Source: Acidimicrobiales bacterium (GTDB lineage Bacteria; Actinomycetota; Acidimicrobiia; Acidimicrobiales; Palsa-688). Taken from it: a DNA stretch of 15,956 bases. This document shows positions 13,173 to 15,956 of the stretch, piece after piece. The translations under genes were made by a program, and so were the position numbers. The notes under the pieces were generated by a model. That model did no database searches. It was not told the origin of the DNA and worked only from the letters and a program-made list of their open reading frames with translations. Positions within the stretch are counted from its first letter, which is position 1, and every line of letters begins with the position of its first letter. The DNA lies in contig JAFAWZ010000271.1 of NCBI GenBank assembly GCA_019241495.1, positions 1 through 15,956 on the forward strand, read 5' to 3'.

Positions 13173-13328
13173 GTGGCTGAAGACGGCAACGCCAACGACA
13201 ACGAATTGTGCCCGAGCTGCATGCGAAAGCGTGACGACCCGATGAGATTCGGAGGGGGTTCCTGCCCCCATCCTTTCCACCGAACGCCTCCGGCCCGCGA
13301 AAGCGATAGTTCGCCCAAGGCGCCCTGA
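13173..13328 (+). CDS. Small Cys/His-rich protein, putative zinc-binding (51 aa)
   Basis: A GTG at 13173 opens 51 codons ending in TGA at 13326-13328. AAAGGAG (13156-13162) lies 10 bases upstream. The protein begins (f)MAEDGNANDNELCPSC. Cysteines and histidines are ordered C13-x2-C16-x14-C31-x-H33-x2-H36, a layout able to hold one zinc ion, with an acidic N-terminus and a Pro/Ser-rich tail. I do not recognise a named family. The stop is only 11 bases before the amidase start, so the two are probably co-transcribed, and a role tied to the amidase (metal-binding partner, regulator) is a guess. Support: ribosome site, gap filled exactly between two genes, conserved-looking Cys pairs. Against: short length and no homology search. 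Confidence 0.55.
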   Translation: MAEDGNANDNELCPSCMRKRDDPMRFGGGSCPHPFHRTPPARESDSSPKAP

Positions 13329-13339
13329 CGCCCCCAGCC

Positions 13340-14560
13340 GTGGCCACGATGCTCGCCGGCGACGCCGTTCGGCGGGCCCTCGAGGCGGTGGACGAACGCG
13401 AGTCTGTCGTCCGCGCCTGGGCCCACTGCGATCCCGACCAGGCGATCGCGGTGGCCCGACGTGTCGATGAATCACTGCAGCCCGGGCCGCTGGCCGGCCT
13501 AGTGCTCGGAGTCAAAGACGTCTTCGACACCGCGGACATGCCTACCGCCTACGGCTCGGCCATCTACCAGGGCCATGTGCCGAGTTGGGACGCTGCGGCC
13601 GTTGCCATGCTGCGGGCGGCTGGGGCGGTCTGCCTGGGCAAGACGGTCACCGCTGAGCTGGCCCTGGTCACGCCCGGGCCGACGACCAACCCCCACCGGT
13701 CCACCCACACGCCGGGGGGGTCCTCGAGCGGATCGGCGGCTGCTGTCGCCGCCGGAATGGCCGACATCGCGCTCGGCACGCAAACCGCGGGATCGACGAT
13801 CCGCCCCGCGAGCTATTGCGGGGTGTTCGGCTTCAAGCCCACCTATGGCACTGTGTCCGTCGCCGGCCTCAAGCTGGTGGCCCCCAGCCTCGACACCGTC
13901 GGATGGTTTGCCCGTACCGTGCCCGAGCTGGATGCCGTGCGGGTGGTGCTGACCGGCCGATCACCGTACGTGCCGCTTACCGAACCACCGAGGCTGGGCT
14001 GGCTGAGAGGTGACGACATCGACCGGGCGGATCCCGACAGTCGGGCGGCGATCGAGCGAGCTGCCCGCGTGGCTGTCGAACACGGGGCGGATGTGATCGA
14101 CATCGAGCTTCCGGCCGACATCCAGAGCCTGTCGTCGAAGCAGGCGCTGGTCCAAGGCTATGAGGCGGCCCGCTCGCTCACTTGGGAACGGACCCATCAC
14201 CCCGACCTCCTGTCCCCGCCGTTGCGCGAGCTCCTCGATTGGGGAGCAAACGTACAGCCGGCTGAGTACGACGGCGTCAGGACGGGCACCGTCCGGGCCC
14301 GGGCCGGGCTGGCTCGGTCCTTCGCCGGGGTCGACGCGGTGCTGACCGTCGCGGCCAGCGGGGAAGCGCCCGCCGATCTGAACCAGACCGGGACTCCCAG
14401 GTTCAACCGGCTCTGGACGCTCCTCGGTGTGCCGGCGGTCAACGTTCCCGGTCTCACCGGCGCCACCGGGCTTCCGGTCGGCGTCCAGCTCGTTGGCTGC
14501 GACGACGCCGCGGTCCTCGCCTGCGCGGGGTGGCTGGGCGAACGCGTGCTGCCCATCTGA
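13340..14560 (+). CDS. Amidase signature family hydrolase, malonamidase E2-like (406 aa)
   Basis: A soluble amidase of the Ser-cisSer-Lys type, which hydrolyses carboxylic amides to acid and ammonia. The triad is clear with numbering from the GTG at 13340: Lys59 in G-V-K-D, cis-Ser128 in PGGSSSGSAAAVAAGM, and nucleophile Ser152 in GTQTAGSTIRPAS. The spacings (93 from Lys to nucleophile, 24 from cis-Ser to nucleophile) equal those I recall for malonamidase E2 (K62/S131/S155). The segment G-V-F-G-F-K-P-T-Y-G-T-V follows as expected. The length is somewhat short for the superfamily but normal for this subgroup. An ATG at 13349 is an alternative start; neither has a clear ribosome site, consistent with translation coupled to the small gene just upstream. 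The true amide substrate is unknown. Confidence 0.92.
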   Translation: MATMLAGDAVRRALEAVDERESVVRAWAHCDPDQAIAVARRVDESLQPGPLAGLVLGVKDVFDTADMPTAYGSAIYQGHVPSWDAAAVAMLRAAGAVCLGKTVTAELALVTPGPTTNPHRSTHTPGGSSSGSAAAVAAGMADIALGTQTAGSTIRPASYCGVFGFKPTYGTVSVAGLKLVAPSLDTVGWFARTVPELDAVRVVLTGRSPYVPLTEPPRLGWLRGDDIDRADPDSRAAIERAARVAVEHGADVIDIELPADIQSLSSKQALVQGYEAARSLTWERTHHPDLLSPPLRELLDWGANVQPAEYDGVRTGTVRARAGLARSFAGVDAVLTVAASGEAPADLNQTGTPRFNRLWTLLGVPAVNVPGLTGATGLPVGVQLVGCDDAAVLACAGWLGERVLPI

Positions 14561-14583
14561 GACGTCGACCCAACCAACCCCCC

Positions 14584-14601
14584 GGGCCTGTGGACAGGTC
14601 C
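14584..14601 (+). terminator. Hairpin after the amidase gene
   Basis: GGGCCTG and CAGGTCC form a 7-bp stem with one G-U pair and a TGGA loop, 23 bases past the amidase stop. No U-tract. It overlaps the -35 box of the candidate promoter for the next gene. Confidence 0.35.
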
Positions 14602-14619
14602 CCGGCCAGCCGGTATGCT
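14591..14619 (+). promoter_or_regulatory. Candidate housekeeping-type promoter for the amidohydrolase gene
   Basis: TGGACA (14591-14596) and TATGCT (14614-14619) are exactly 17 bases apart. The boxes match TTGACA at 5 of 6 and TATAAT at 4 of 6 positions, the best pair I found in the window. Transcription would begin near 14626, giving a leader of about 105 bases before the amidohydrolase ATG. Confidence 0.5.
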
Positions 14620-14634
14620 GTATGCAGGATGCAC
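14614..14634 (+). repeat. Three tandem heptamers overlapping the -10 box
   Basis: TATGCTG, TATGCAG and GATGCAC follow one another without gaps, sharing ATGC at a 7-base period (14615, 14622, 14629). The first copy contains the -10 box. The array could bind a regulator or be chance in a short window. Confidence 0.4.
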
Positions 14635-14731
14635 TGACGCCGGTGGCCTGATGCCCACACGGTGGCACCCAGACCGGATCCATCAAGGGTCGATCAAATG
14701 AAGTCCGGACAGTCAGGGGGGGACGGATCAG

Positions 14732-15956
14732 ATGACATCGGTCAGCGTTGGAAACGAGAGCTCCGTAGGTAGTCGGGACCCCGAAGAGCGCGTGGTGGTC
14801 ATCTCGTGCGACACACACGTCGGACCGGACATGAGCCAGCTTCGCCCCTATTGCGAGGCACGGTACATCGACGACTTCGATCGCCTGTCGAAAGCCATCG
14901 CCGGCGTCGCCACCGAACAACACGACACCGTTGACCGATACCGCACCCGTGCCGGGCGAGGTTTCGGACAGTGGAACAGCGACTTTCTCCGGGCCATGCG
15001 GGCCAACACAGAAAGCTCGGGGGAGCACGACTTCGACCGACGGATGAAGGATCTCGACCGGGACGGGATATCTGGCGAGGTCATCTTTCACGGGTCCCAG
15101 AACATCAATCCCCTTCCCTTCGCCGACCACGGCCAGTCATCGGAGGCCTCCTCTCTCGAGCTGAAGAGCGCCGGGATACGGATCTACAATCGCTGGCTGG
15201 CCGATTTCGTCTCGGTGCAGCCCGAGCGTCATGCCGGTCTGGCCCATCTCCCCGTGTGGGACCCCGAAGCGTGCGTGCAAGAGGTCGAGTGGGCCAGGGC
15301 GGCCGGTTTGCGGGGCATCAACCTGCCCGGGCTCAGGCCCTACGACCGGTCCATTCGGCTGTACAACGACCCTGTGTGGGAGCCGCTGTGGACGGCCAGC
15401 GCTTCTCTCGAGATGCCACTGGTGAACCACTCGGCCCCGGATGTGGTGCTGACCCGCACTGACACGGTCGAGGCCTATTCGCTCCTATTGATCGAATCGC
15501 AGGTCGTGTCCCGGCGCTTCGTTCCCTGGTTGATATACAGCGGGGTATTCGAGCGCCATCCCACCCTGCAAGTGGTGCTGACCGAGTACCGCCCGGGGCC
15601 CTGGATCCGAGTGCTCCTGGACGAGATGGACTCGGCCTACTACAACCAATCGAACCGGCACATCCGGACTGCGCTTCCGAAGGAGCCGAGCCAGTATTGG
15701 AAGCAGAACGTCTACATGGGTGCCAGCTTCCTGGCTCACTTCGAAGCTCAGCAAGCGGTAAGGGAAGGCAGGGCCGACCATCTCATGTGGGGGTCTGACT
15801 ATCCCCACATCGAGGGGTCGTGGCCCAATTCGGTCGCGTCGATGCGAAAGACCTTCGAGGGCGTTGATCCCGACGTGGTCAAGGACATCCTGGGCGCGAC
15901 GGCGGCCAAGGTCTACGGATTCGACCTGATCGCTCTGCAGAACGTTGCCGATCGCG
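14732..15956 (+). CDS. Amidohydrolase-2 family metal-dependent hydrolase/decarboxylase, C-terminus beyond the right edge (408 aa seen)
   Basis: An ATG at 14732 preceded by an AGGGGGGGA run opens a frame that stays open to the window end, so it is truncated by the edge. It is a TIM-barrel enzyme of the amidohydrolase-2 (ACMSD-like) group, which hydrolyses or decarboxylates small, often aromatic, acids using one metal. The N-terminal strand has D27-T-H29 (V-V-V-I-S-C-D-T-H-V-G-P), the D-x-H form of the usual H-x-H. Then come His233 in L-V-N-H-S-A-P, Glu285 in V-L-T-E-Y-R, and Asp356 in M-W-G-S-D-Y-P-H-I-E-G-S-W-P, all family hallmarks. The residues near the edge (A-A-K-V-Y-G-F-D) match the final helix, so little is missing. 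It has its own candidate promoter and lies downstream of the amidase. The substrate cannot be inferred. Confidence 0.9.
   Translation, partial: MTSVSVGNESSVGSRDPEERVVVISCDTHVGPDMSQLRPYCEARYIDDFDRLSKAIAGVATEQHDTVDRYRTRAGRGFGQWNSDFLRAMRANTESSGEHDFDRRMKDLDRDGISGEVIFHGSQNINPLPFADHGQSSEASSLELKSAGIRIYNRWLADFVSVQPERHAGLAHLPVWDPEACVQEVEWARAAGLRGINLPGLRPYDRSIRLYNDPVWEPLWTASASLEMPLVNHSAPDVVLTRTDTVEAYSLLLIESQVVSRRFVPWLIYSGVFERHPTLQVVLTEYRPGPWIRVLLDEMDSAYYNQSNRHIRTALPKEPSQYWKQNVYMGASFLAHFEAQQAVREGRADHLMWGSDYPHIEGSWPNSVASMRKTFEGVDPDVVKDILGATAAKVYGFDLIALQNVADR

Noticed and set aside
13064..13426. Longer N-terminus for the LLM oxidoreductase
   Set aside because: The barrel's first strand starts at the GTG at 13063; upstream residues resemble nothing and overlap the small Cys/His gene and amidase start.
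14651..14701. A 16-codon reading frame (MPTRWHPDRIH...) in the leader of the amidohydrolase
   Set aside because: No ribosome site and no codon run suggesting attenuation; likely chance.
13961..15130. A 389-codon open frame on the minus strand across the amidase/amidohydrolase junction
   Set aside because: It is antisense to two genes with intact catalytic motifs, and its sequence has no recognisable fold.
1..15956. CRISPR arrays, tRNAs, insertion sequences, attachment sites
   Set aside because: No regular long repeats, cloverleaf-like segments, transposase motifs or terminal inverted repeats were seen.

Overview
The window is GC-rich, densely packed chromosomal DNA from a probable member of the Actinomycetota. 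The evidence is a mycothiol-dependent maleylpyruvate isomerase-type protein, an F420-type LLM oxidoreductase, several GTG starts, hairpins without U-tracts, and a fused branched-chain amino acid-type (Liv) transporter. A lineage such as Acidimicrobiia is possible but cannot be proven from this sequence alone. I see no rRNA, tRNA, CRISPR array, transposase or phage gene.

Left edge (1-1346). The first 75 bases encode, on the minus strand, the first 25 residues of a crotonase (enoyl-CoA hydratase family) gene with its own ribosome binding site. They abut a plus-strand fragment (about 92-349) that encodes only the C-terminal third of a crotonase. This outward-facing split is either an inversion/pseudogene or an assembly chimera. 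A cupin gene and a carboxymuconolactone decarboxylase-like gene follow on the plus strand.

Minus-strand block (1332-4637). Read from right to left it holds a Liv-type substrate-binding lipoprotein, a mycothiol-dependent maleylpyruvate isomerase-like protein, a SnoaL-like protein and an SMP-30/gluconolactonase-like protein. The last two are joined by an ATGA overlap. Across a 235-bp divergent region with two perfect palindromes lies the rest of the transporter: one 930-residue polypeptide fusing LivH, LivM and LivG, followed by LivF with another ATGA overlap. Together these make one complete ABC importer.

Right half (8421-15956). A CaiB/BaiF-type CoA-transferase with an apparently permuted domain order faces a DMSO-reductase-family molybdopterin oxidoreductase, in which an Asp occupies the position of the usual Cys/SeCys metal ligand. 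Next come an F420-type LLM oxidoreductase (minus) and, divergent from it, a 51-residue Cys/His-rich protein and a malonamidase-like amidase. An amidohydrolase-2 family enzyme runs off the right edge behind a good candidate promoter with three tandem heptamers.

Working together (inference): importer, amidase, amidohydrolase, CoA-transferase, crotonase, lactonase-like, cupin, CMD-like and maleylpyruvate-isomerase-like proteins look like a catabolic island for an imported organic acid, perhaps an aromatic or amide compound. The substrate is unknown. The most unusual elements are the three-domain transporter fusion, the Asp-type molybdoenzyme, the permuted CoA-transferase, the small Cys/His protein beside the amidase, and the split crotonase at the edge.
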